From assembly GCA_963756455.1 (NCBI GenBank), contig CAVWNC010000001.1, forward strand, positions 1,426,001 through 1,490,000: DNA of 64,000 bases, in the 5' to 3' direction. Below, piece by piece: positions 57,401 through 63,607 of the stretch (position 1 is its first letter; each line of letters begins with the position of its first letter). Made by a program: the position numbers and the translations under genes. The DNA is from DASQPA01 sp963756455 (lineage in GTDB: Bacteria > Acidobacteriota > Thermoanaerobaculia > Multivoradales > UBA5704). The notes below the pieces were generated by a model. The model searched no databases, was not told the DNA's origin, and saw only the letters and a list, made by a program, of their open reading frames with translations.

Positions 57401-57627
57401 ATGCCGACGCCTACACGGAGGCGGTGCGGCTCCTGGCGCTCCTGAAGGTACGGCGGGACCCCTATGCCATTCTCGTGCACCATACCCAGGCCTACACGCT
57501 CGACATCAACCAGCCTGTCACCCTGACCCGTCCCCGGTTCGGCCTTGACGCGGGTAAGAACTTCGCGATCCTCGCCTTCGACGAGCAGGAAACCCAGGGC
57601 TGCATCAACCTGACGGTGTGGGGATAG
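54430..57627 (+). CDS. Tail hub/baseplate protein with two LamG-like domains
   Basis: 1,065 residues, coupled to the tape measure by ATGA. Two LamG (concanavalin-like) domains, about 35-190 (WVHLVGVLDTARNLILIYQG, LSEVSVWSTARTVAQLQ) and about 395-560 (WAHVAMVYDATGHTKTIYVN, LSEVRLWNVARTQAQI). They interrupt a hub of the phage gp27/distal-tail type (for example DLSVLDAYPDAQTLTILSNF near 975). A small module DVVFTSGTKTIAAAGADYSS to TTEAAGPSVTVV (about 655-740) is also inserted. LamG domains usually bind glycans, so this may be the host-contact protein. Confidence 0.72.
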   Translation: MTALFTKFMADPWAVRKWLLTLWPYNSAAVQADFAGDGFSAYGTASITMPQGSITLSTWVKPRVLNGTLRYMVGVQNGTAAGMRALRITTSNTAELRVINDAGTAFAVAAPSPLTVGAWVHLVGVLDTARNLILIYQGGVLVASTAVSGAWTTFLSNFTIGRQPDASASFFPGELSEVSVWSTARTVAQLQPFTWSHGIPVLQTGSLLTAQAGLLSYFRLNDGSGSTAVNSVGSAPNLTLTTAAWGKADWGAVQPHYFSLGGFNSGPTDTPASQEYAARLLQPPIVHRSMFSGSAIGGTSTPDYGEAALANPDGGLDVLKTYSWDGRRALLQFGGILSYANGGTALALSDYATVFDGLAGGGDPTGSDAICGDEEFVVKLRSRDAAFDKPILAATYTPSALRFTSSSDRVDFGNVLNQTGSLTIEGWVYSDAVTSGQRILGKDDGTNGWAASIADGGGGSVRFITRGLSNVALDTTGQLLPSTWAHVAMVYDATGHTKTIYVNGVVAASTAATGTLVTNTVNLVLGNTSTGSGGTYVRGKLSEVRLWNVARTQAQIVANMRVYLLGSESGLVLYAQLDEGKGIYAIDSSASAVAGILYGSPAWDVADWAATTVAGKTVPLTYGEVLELEPANPDPFNLIYQVHDRNILKFQAVYDKGAALTPPLAYTGTDVVFTSGTKTIAAAGADYSSLVVGQVVTISGSAANSGDKTVATIASNGQSFTITGALTTEAAGPSVTVVTKAGTNGYSVDLTRGLFTLTANPAGKVTAWVRGDSVGGYVNAAADLIRRAVTRHGGLVDPTDLDTTSFSTLKAANGAACGIYIFDSTGTADPITGVPPAAGRTLKSVVEELGGTVGAMNGFSRAANLFQVARFEGVSGSSVLSIDYSNALVTDGNNTSVSEVSYGVQTGSSGIGTSYWQTLPSPIPTYRVVVAYAHNYIKQSEGDLAGIALSDPVRRSFATKEWRYAKWEDLSVLDAYPDAQTLTILSNFVNYADAYTEAVRLLALLKVRRDPYAILVHHTQAYTLDINQPVTLTRPRFGLDAGKNFAILAFDEQETQGCINLTVWG

Positions 57628-57629
57628 CC

Positions 57630-59012
57630 ATGGCCTCGATGCTCATCACCTACCCAAACAGCGTCGACCTAGGCGTCCTGACGGCTGGCTCGGCAGCACA
57701 GCCGGTGACGAACCTCCAGACCCGACAGCTCACCCAACTCTGGGCCTCAGCTCCGGACATCATCCCGGGCGGCGCCCAGACGATCGCGTCGGGGGGCGGC
57801 GCCGGCGCCGCTGTCTATCCCTCCTCGCGTTGGGTGATGTACGCCCCTACCTACCCGACCGTCGACGCCAACGTGGCCGTGGTGAGCCTGGTGGGGCACA
57901 ATTCCCGGCCCTCGGCGACCGACATCGGGATCACCTCGAAGTGGAGGACTCGCGGCTACACGTCGATCACCAGCACCCTCGATCAGATCGTGCGGCCGCC
58001 GGTGACCGGGATGTCCTCCGTGACGAACCTCTCGGGTGCCTATACCCAGGTCGCGGTGCCGGCCTACGTCCCGTCCACCACCTGGTTGACGGCGCCGGCG
58101 CCGGCCGGTGCAACTTCGGCGCTCTTCAGCTTTGCGAGCTCGGGGACGGACGGGGGGAACCTCCCTCTCAAGAGCGGGGCGAACCTCCAGACGTTCTCGA
58201 TCTTCGTCCGGAAGAACGTCGCCGGGGGAACCAGCCCCACGCTCAAGGTCGAGCTCTATGACAACGGCGTCGCCAAGGCGACACTCATCACGGGCCTCGC
58301 GATCACCAGCACCTCGGGCATCCTCGTCGTCGCCCAGTGGAACGCTTCCTCTCTCGGGAGCCTCCTGAGTCAGACGGTTCAGGTGAAGGTGACCGCGACG
58401 GCGGGCACTACCTCCACGATCGAGTACGGCGCGGTCGAGTGGCTGGCGGATCATACCGGCTACACCTTCGACAGCGGCGACCTCTCGGTGGTCTATCCGC
58501 TCTACGCCTCGCGGTCCCTCCGGACCTTCTCGCTCTCCTACGTCCTGCCGGCGACGGCCACAATCGGCCGGGCACAGTTCGGCGGTATCGGGAGTGTCCT
58601 CATCGACCAGTGCTTCACCAAGGATGCCCAGAGCTCGGCCGGGCGCCTCGTGGTGGCGAACGGTTTCCAGCCCTTCGTGAGCATGGCCTACGGCTGGTCG
58701 GTCTCCTGGGCGGACCCTTCGATTGTCGTCGCCACGCTCGGGGGGCAGGAATGGGCGGACGTCCGCCAGAAGTGGCGGCTCGGCGAGTTCGCCTGCAACT
58801 CGATGACCCAGGCGGAGGCCTTCGATGCGGTCTTCGCCCAGATCCAGGCCGTCAACGGGATCACGGGAGATTTCCTCTGGTTCCCGGACCCCTCCAACTC
58901 GGCCGAGTTTTTCAACACCGTGATCTATGGCCGCTTCTCGGAGCTGTCGCCGGTCGCCAATCCAAAGTTTCAACGGTTCGCTCAGAGTTACAAGGTAAAG
59001 GAGCTTCTGTGA
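57630..59012 (+). CDS. Tail tip/minor tail protein
   Basis: 460 residues. NSVDLGVLTAGSAAQPVTNL at the start and GRFSELSPVANPKFQRFAQS at the end. The middle (about 150-275) is a beta-sandwich-like stretch with SIFVRKNVAGGTSPTLKVEL. The position after the hub and the beta-rich composition fit a tail tip or adsorption protein. ATG at 57,630 is chosen over a GTG at 57,618 that lies inside the hub gene. Family not named. Confidence 0.6.
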   Translation: MASMLITYPNSVDLGVLTAGSAAQPVTNLQTRQLTQLWASAPDIIPGGAQTIASGGGAGAAVYPSSRWVMYAPTYPTVDANVAVVSLVGHNSRPSATDIGITSKWRTRGYTSITSTLDQIVRPPVTGMSSVTNLSGAYTQVAVPAYVPSTTWLTAPAPAGATSALFSFASSGTDGGNLPLKSGANLQTFSIFVRKNVAGGTSPTLKVELYDNGVAKATLITGLAITSTSGILVVAQWNASSLGSLLSQTVQVKVTATAGTTSTIEYGAVEWLADHTGYTFDSGDLSVVYPLYASRSLRTFSLSYVLPATATIGRAQFGGIGSVLIDQCFTKDAQSSAGRLVVANGFQPFVSMAYGWSVSWADPSIVVATLGGQEWADVRQKWRLGEFACNSMTQAEAFDAVFAQIQAVNGITGDFLWFPDPSNSAEFFNTVIYGRFSELSPVANPKFQRFAQSYKVKELL

Positions 59013-59212
59013 TGATCGCTTCAAGAGCCAAGAGGAGATACGCCAGCACCGGCACGACCCCGACCCCACTGCCCGCGCCCGATCCTCCTCCCGTGGTGCC
59101 TCCGCCGTCGACGTGCGTCCATGTGCACGTTCCGGCGCAGGATCTCTACCTCCCAAGTACCTTGAGCACGGGGCAGTTGAGCATCCAGGTGGTGCCGGGG
59201 AGTTGCCCGTGA
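59012..59212 (+). CDS. Small Pro-rich phage protein
   Basis: 66 residues; AAGGAG lies 8 bases before the ATG, which overlaps the previous stop. Pro-rich middle (TPTPLPAPDPPPVVPPPSTC) and the ending VVPGSCP. It ends in a GTGA overlap. The DNA of its last codons (CCGGGGAGTTGCCC) doubles as the ribosome site of the next gene. Function unknown. Confidence 0.5.
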   Translation: MIASRAKRRYASTGTTPTPLPAPDPPPVVPPPSTCVHVHVPAQDLYLPSTLSTGQLSIQVVPGSCP

Positions 59213-59451
59213 ACTGGCCGTGGGAGTGGGATTGGGGAGAGATCGGCTTTCGGGGTCTCATCACCCTGAGCGTGTTTCTCTTCGTGGCGCTGGTGGGAAT
59301 GATCTTCTACTACGGCCAGGATCATTCCGAGCGAATCTGCGTTCCTTTGCGCACGGGTGACCATCTGTGGCTCCGGGATCTCGGGCCGTCACGCCCATGG
59401 CTGACGGAACGGTACCTCCTTGAGTCACAGGCTCCGGGGAGTTGCCCATGA
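59209..59451 (+). CDS. Small membrane protein, lysis-module candidate
   Basis: 80 residues from a GTG. A Trp-rich N-terminus (NWPWEWDWGE) is followed by one membrane helix (about 17-36, LITLSVFLFVALVGMIFYYG). It ends with APGSCP, the same coding and ribosome-site cassette as the previous gene. Holin or other lysis accessory by context only. Confidence 0.5.
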   Translation: MNWPWEWDWGEIGFRGLITLSVFLFVALVGMIFYYGQDHSERICVPLRTGDHLWLRDLGPSRPWLTERYLLESQAPGSCP

Positions 59452-59759
59452 GCGAGCTCGTTGCGGCTGTCGTCCTGATGTTCTGCGCGGGCGCCATTCT
59501 CCTGCTTCTCGAAGAGGCCGAAGATCTTCTTTGCTGGTGGCTCACCCGGCGGAAGAGGCGCCTCAAGAAGGTGCCGAGCGCTGCGGTGACTCGGTCGACG
59601 ATCGTTCTCGGGGTCGCGCTCCTCCTTGGATGCGCTCCTGTAATCCCTCCGCCGCAGCCCCAACCGGCACGGCCCCGAGTCATCCGCCAGAAGCCCTATC
59701 CGCGAACGGTGGCGGAGGGCAAGGCGCCTGAGATCGCAAAGCGGAGGGTTCTCCGATGA
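59448..59759 (+). CDS. Membrane protein with internal lipobox, spanin-like
   Basis: 103 residues. Membrane helix at about 4-22 (ELVAAVVLMFCAGAILLLLE), a basic loop, then a second hydrophobic segment with a lipobox (VLGVALLLGC, Cys about 64) followed by a Pro-rich tail (APVIPPPQPQPARP). The second half by itself looks like an Rz1 outer-membrane lipoprotein. A start inside the gene near 59,600 could express it separately, or the whole may be an unusual two-anchor spanin. Confidence 0.5.
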   Translation: MSELVAAVVLMFCAGAILLLLEEAEDLLCWWLTRRKRRLKKVPSAAVTRSTIVLGVALLLGCAPVIPPPQPQPARPRVIRQKPYPRTVAEGKAPEIAKRRVLR

Positions 59760-60118
59760 GCGAGAAAGACCACGACTTCGGCAGCCTCGTTTGTATCTAC
59801 GCGCACATCCTCCCCCGCGTCCGTGAGGCCGCGAAAGGGCTCGGCTATGCGGTCGCGGTTCACGGAACGATGGCGCGAGACCTGGATCTCCTTGCCGTCC
59901 CCTGGGTCGAGGATGCCGCGGCGCCGGAGAATCTCGTGCAAGTCATCGCCGATGTCGTCGGGGGTTACATGTTCGGAGACCCCTCAATTCGCGGCGAAGT
60001 GAAAGACCCGACGGTTCAGCCTCACGGGAGGAAGTCGTGGAACATCTGCTGGGGAGGGCCGGCTCTTATCGACCTCAGCGTCATGCCTCGCGGCCAGGAA
60101 TTCGGGAGGGGCGAATGA
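59756..60118 (+). CDS. Hypothetical phage protein
   Basis: 120 residues. The block GYAVAVHGTMARDLDLLAVP is reminiscent of nucleotidyltransferase-like (MNT) proteins found in phage lysis neighbourhoods, with WGGPALIDLSVMPRG near the end. It overlaps both neighbours by four bases. No experimentally known function that I can name. Confidence 0.5.
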   Translation: MSEKDHDFGSLVCIYAHILPRVREAAKGLGYAVAVHGTMARDLDLLAVPWVEDAAAPENLVQVIADVVGGYMFGDPSIRGEVKDPTVQPHGRKSWNICWGGPALIDLSVMPRGQEFGRGE

Positions 60119-60519
60119 ACTTGAAGGCGCTCCTGGAGAAAATCGGTGCCGGCATCGCGCTTCTCTTGATCGGTGCGGGGCCAGTCGTCGGTCCAGTCCT
60201 CAAGCGGTGGGCGCTCCGGAGCAAGGCAGCGGCCGCGGTCGACGAGGCCCAGAAGGCGGAGGCGGCCGCCCTGGAAGACAGTTGGCATTCCCTCTCCGGC
60301 TTTCGCGAGAAGACCTGGACCGAGATGCACGACATGATCTCGGCGCAGCGCGACGACATCAAGGGTATGCGGCAGGAAATCGAAGGGCTCCGCCTGGAGG
60401 TGAAGCGCCTCTCCGCGCTCGAAGCCCACGCCCATCAAGTCGAGCTCCATTCGCAGGAGTTGGAGATCGACAACCGAACACTACGCGAGCGCCTGCGGGC
60501 GCTCGGGGAGGTCGCATGA
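60115..60519 (+). CDS. Rz-like inner-membrane spanin candidate
   Basis: 134 residues: an N-terminal membrane helix (about 8-29, KIGAGIALLLIGAGPVVGPV) followed by a long charged coiled coil to the end (DDIKGMRQEIEGLRLEVKRL). That is the layout of i-spanins and of some phage coiled-coil lysis proteins. It directly precedes the lysozyme-like gene. The assignment is by shape and context. Confidence 0.55.
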   Translation: MNLKALLEKIGAGIALLLIGAGPVVGPVLKRWALRSKAAAAVDEAQKAEAAALEDSWHSLSGFREKTWTEMHDMISAQRDDIKGMRQEIEGLRLEVKRLSALEAHAHQVELHSQELEIDNRTLRERLRALGEVA

Positions 60520-61007
60520 ATCCCGGACTCGACGTCAAGCAACTCGGCCTGCAGGTGGTGCGGCCGACTCTCGACTACATGGGGATGGGCGGCCCCGTCG
60601 CCGAGGCGCTCATCCTCGGCACGGCCGCGCAGGAGAGCGGCTTCCACTCCCTCCACCAGGTGGGAGGCGGACCGGCGCTCGGGCTCTGGCAGATGGAGCC
60701 CGACACGGCCCGGGACATCTGGGACAACTTCCTTGCGTTCCGCCTCCCGGAAAGAAGCAAGATCCGAACCCTGATGATTCCGTGGCTGAGCGGAGTCGAT
60801 CAACTCGGTGGGAACCTCTACTACGCCTGCGCCATGGCGCGGCTCGACTACTACCGCTCGCCGACGAAGTTGCCGGAGACGGTCGACCTCGAAGCCCTGG
60901 CCACGCTCTACAAGACCGTCTACAACACCGCCGGAGGCGCCGCCTCTACCGGCGAGTGGGTGGACAACTACAACCGCCTCGTTGGGCCCTTCTGGGAGGT
61001 CACTTGA
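60516..61007 (+). CDS. Lysozyme-like peptidoglycan hydrolase (endolysin)
   Basis: 163 residues. GTAAQESGFHSLHQVGGGPA, then LGLWQMEPDTARDIW, is the pattern of transglycosylase/lysozyme folds, with E40 as the likely general acid. NLYYACAMARLDYYRSP continues the helical lobe. No signal peptide, so a holin would be needed; a candidate follows directly. Confidence 0.68.
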   Translation: MNPGLDVKQLGLQVVRPTLDYMGMGGPVAEALILGTAAQESGFHSLHQVGGGPALGLWQMEPDTARDIWDNFLAFRLPERSKIRTLMIPWLSGVDQLGGNLYYACAMARLDYYRSPTKLPETVDLEALATLYKTVYNTAGGAASTGEWVDNYNRLVGPFWEVT

Positions 61008-61234
61008 TCCCGTCTTCTCCAGCGTCACCCGTTCCAACCCCGATCCGCTGGTGGCACTCCCGCACCATGTGGCTCTCCATCATCGGCACCATCGCCGGCG
61101 CCGGCTCCCTGACCTTTCCAGGCAGGGCCGGTTCCATCATCGCCATCGCGAGCGGTCTCGCGGGGGCCTACCTCAGGACGCAGACGTCGGCTCCGATCGC
61201 CGGGACCGACGCCGCGGCGGAGGTCAAGCCATGA
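61004..61234 (+). CDS. Holin candidate
   Basis: 76 residues from a TTG overlapping the endolysin stop, with GGGAGG 5 bases upstream. Two short hydrophobic segments (about 24-40 MWLSIIGTIAGAGSLTF and 44-59 GSIIAIASGLAGAYL) flanked by polar ends. Size, topology and place beside the endolysin fit a small holin. Confidence 0.55.
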   Translation: MIPSSPASPVPTPIRWWHSRTMWLSIIGTIAGAGSLTFPGRAGSIIAIASGLAGAYLRTQTSAPIAGTDAAAEVKP

Positions 61235-62982
61235 GCGGCATCGAGGTCCCTCTGACCGAGGAGCTCCGCGCGGCCGTCCTCGGCCAACCCCTCCCCTCGC
61301 AAGCCCACAAGCAGGTCGGCGACCTCGCCGGCAGCCTCACGTCCGGCGGCTCCGCCAACTGGCCCTGCATGGGCTGGGCGGTCCGCTACGTCCTCAAAGA
61401 TCCAGCGGCCGACGACCAGTGGCGACGGTACTTCGACGCCTGCAAGACCTGCTGGATGGGGGACGAGCTCCTGTCCTACATCTACGGCCGGATGCACATG
61501 CTTTCGGTCGCCGCCGTGGCGGCCGCGGCGCGAGCTCGCGGAGACGCGCCGCTCCTCCTCGGGGCGAGCATCTGGCTGCAGCTTTGGTGGGGGCTCTCGA
61601 TGCTCGCCGAGTCGGCAGACGGGAGGATCGAGCTTCCCGGCATGCGATCTGCCGGCCATGCACCTCTGCCAGGCTGGCGGGAGTGGCTCCTCTCGATTGC
61701 GCGAGGTGACGCGCCAAGCCGAGCTCGGGCGGAAGAGTGGGGGAGAGCCGCGGGGCTGGGCATGAAACAGCAGTGGGAATGGGGTACAGCCCTTGCGTTG
61801 GAAGGCCCACTCAAGCTCAGCTACCAGCCTCTCGCCGGCAAGTCGCTCGTCGACGTAGCCGCGGCTCTGCCGGCCTGGGGTCTGATCACCCCTCTGCATA
61901 TCTATCGGACCGCCGCCGGCGTCGTCGTGTCCTGGCTGGAGAACAACGCCAACGGCAACACCCCCCCCCACATGTGGAGGGGGCAGATCGCCGGGGTGGA
62001 AACCTGCGCACCAACTGATGGAGGAACCCGCGTCCGGGAGCAGTTCGATCACGCTTCCGTGATCCTCGACGGCCAGGCCCTCACCTATAAGAGCAGCCTC
62101 TATCCGGGCCAAGTCCTCAACCTGCCCAGCGGCGACGCTCAGCACCTCGTTCTCGGCATCGTCGCGGCGGCTGCTCCGATCGCTCAGCCACCGGCACCTA
62201 CAGCAATCAGTTCCACAACCGACCGCGGGAGTAGGTCTCCCGTGGCCAAACCAAAGGAGTCATCCACCACCATGGAACCCATCACTACGTCTTCAGTACC
62301 TGTCGCAGCGCCCGTCACGGACAACCTCTTCCGCAGCATCCCCGTCTGGCTGCGGGTGGGCCTGAGCGCCGCCCAGATCATCTTCAGGGACCGCAATGGC
62401 GCAGTGGCCAGGGCCTCCTGGACGCCTGCCGACAACCAGGACACCTTCGGGGTGCCGATCGGCGGGGCCGATTCGCCCGTGGAGGGGACCCTGGTCGGAG
62501 AGCGCTACTCCCGGCAACTGCTCCAGCAAGTCATCCGCGCCGGCGGCTTGCCGCTGCCCCCGAACTACGCGGTGACGGATCGGGACGACGATCTCATGAA
62601 ACTGGTGGCGATCGGCAACCTCCCGGCGTGGGATGCCCTGGTGGTGCCCGCGGCAAACAAGGTCGGGGTCACCGTCGACCCGGGTCCCGTGGCGCCCAAC
62701 AGCTCGCCCGGTGCGGCGGGAGTGCCCGGGGCTGCTCCTGTCCAGGTCCAAGGCGGCGGTGCCGTTGGGGCTCTCGGTACGGGGCCCGGGGACGGCGACC
62801 TGATCTCCCATCCGGACGCGGCGCCGCTGGTTGGCGCCAGCGCGCCGCTGCCGGTGGTACCGCTCCCCACGACTACCGATGGGCTGGTGGCGATCGCCCA
62901 GACCGTGGCGCCGGATCACGCCGAAGCACAGGTCACTCTCTTCGGGCGGCAGTACAAGCTCAGCCTCGACGCGCTGGCGTAA
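61231..62982 (+). CDS. Large phage protein of unknown function
   Basis: 583 residues, not recognised. The N-terminal 330 residues include a Trp/Cys-rich helical part (WPCMGWAVRYVL, FDACKTCWMGDELL) and a beta-rich part with HIYRTAAGVVVSWLENN. A Ser/Thr/Pro linker (about 335-355) leads to a second domain (about 360-583) with RSIPVWLRVGLSAAQIIFRD and a Gly/Pro-rich end. AAAGGAG at 62,250-62,256 precedes an in-frame ATG at 62,272, so the second domain may also be made alone (236 residues). Possibly a virion or host-range protein; role unknown. Confidence 0.5.
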   Translation: MSGIEVPLTEELRAAVLGQPLPSQAHKQVGDLAGSLTSGGSANWPCMGWAVRYVLKDPAADDQWRRYFDACKTCWMGDELLSYIYGRMHMLSVAAVAAAARARGDAPLLLGASIWLQLWWGLSMLAESADGRIELPGMRSAGHAPLPGWREWLLSIARGDAPSRARAEEWGRAAGLGMKQQWEWGTALALEGPLKLSYQPLAGKSLVDVAAALPAWGLITPLHIYRTAAGVVVSWLENNANGNTPPHMWRGQIAGVETCAPTDGGTRVREQFDHASVILDGQALTYKSSLYPGQVLNLPSGDAQHLVLGIVAAAAPIAQPPAPTAISSTTDRGSRSPVAKPKESSTTMEPITTSSVPVAAPVTDNLFRSIPVWLRVGLSAAQIIFRDRNGAVARASWTPADNQDTFGVPIGGADSPVEGTLVGERYSRQLLQQVIRAGGLPLPPNYAVTDRDDDLMKLVAIGNLPAWDALVVPAANKVGVTVDPGPVAPNSSPGAAGVPGAAPVQVQGGGAVGALGTGPGDGDLISHPDAAPLVGASAPLPVVPLPTTTDGLVAIAQTVAPDHAEAQVTLFGRQYKLSLDALA

Positions 62983-63001
62983 ACAGGGGATCGGGATCAA
63001 C

Positions 63002-63027
63002 ACGCCCGGCCCAAGGCGGCCGGGCGT
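63002..63027. terminator. Hairpin terminator after the late operon
   Basis: A perfect 10-base stem ACGCCCGGCC/GGCCGGGCGT with loop CAAGGC lies 20 bases after the last long gene. No T-run follows; instead its last base is the first T of a TTGACA box, so terminator and next promoter are joined. Confidence 0.6.
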
Positions 63028-63058
63028 TGACAGCCTGAGTCATTTTGTCGCATCCTGA
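63027..63058 (+). promoter_or_regulatory. Second copy of the phage promoter/operator element
   Basis: TTGACA (63,027-63,032) followed by TGAGTCATTTTGTCGCA (63,036-63,052), whose last 12 bases CATTTTGTCGCA match the palindrome at 40,148 exactly. The left half is degenerate. No good -10 is seen at the usual distance. It sits between the late-operon terminator and a new transcription unit. Confidence 0.5.
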
Positions 63059-63079
63059 GAAAAGGAGAATCGAGCCACC

Positions 63080-63136
63080 ATGAGCGACTTAGGGTACTGG
63101 CCTAATAGATTGTTGGCGCCACTCCTGCCTAAGTAA
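63080..63136 (+). CDS. Possible leader peptide, 18 residues
   Basis: ATG to TAA encoding MSDLGYWPNRLLAPLLPK, with AAAGGAG 12 bases upstream. It lies between the promoter/operator at 63,027 and a long GC hairpin at 63,155, the layout of an attenuation leader. Alternatively it is a remnant of a longer gene: the short frame alone is weak evidence. Confidence 0.35.
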   Translation: MSDLGYWPNRLLAPLLPK

Positions 63137-63154
63137 CGCCCCAGCCCTGCGGTA

Positions 63155-63182
63155 GCTTCCTCCCCCTGTAAGGGGGGGAAGC
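63155..63182. promoter_or_regulatory. Strong hairpin in leader of the 63,263 gene
   Basis: GCTTCC-T-CCCCCT pairs with AGGGGGGGAAGC across a GTA loop: about 12 pairs with one bulge. There is no T-run. It could be an attenuator, an mRNA stabiliser or a protein-binding site. The 280 bases from 62,983 to 63,262 otherwise hold only the terminator, operator and leader peptide listed. Confidence 0.5.
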
Positions 63183-63262
63183 GTTCCCCTCCGCCGAAGA
63201 GAAGCGGCCCCGAGCGAGCCCGCAGAGCCCGCCCGGAGCCTAGCCGAGCACGGAGATTGCCC

Positions 63263-63604
63263 ATGCCCGACCGTCCGAAGTCTATCCCGCCCTCGCCCCC
63301 TCCGCCGATCGATCTATCCCGCACCACGGAGGCCACCCGCCGAGCGATCTACGACGCCATCGTAGAAATTCACTTCACCCCCGCCCTTGGAGAGATCCTC
63401 GCCGCGAAGCAAGCCGGAGAGTGGTACCAGAAGTACGACGCCGACGAATGCGGCGTCACCGTCCTCTACGCCCTCGGCCGGTGGGTCGTCGCCTGGAGGC
63501 TCTGGGACGTGGAGGACGACGCTCCCGAGGATCAGCACTGGGAAGTGCTCCGCGTCGAAGAGAACCTCTCCGCCCCCTACGGCATAGAGCTCTACGAGAT
63601 CTGA
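63263..63604 (+). CDS. Hypothetical phage protein
   Basis: 113 residues. CGGAG lies 7 bases before the ATG (same GGAGATTGCCCATG start cassette as the tail tube gene). Pro-rich start (PKSIPPSPPPPIDLSRTTEA), then an acidic, Trp-rich region (WVVAWRLWDVEDDAPEDQHW). No family recognised. Confidence 0.5.
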   Translation: MPDRPKSIPPSPPPPIDLSRTTEATRRAIYDAIVEIHFTPALGEILAAKQAGEWYQKYDADECGVTVLYALGRWVVAWRLWDVEDDAPEDQHWEVLRVEENLSAPYGIELYEI

Positions 63605-63607
63605 GCC

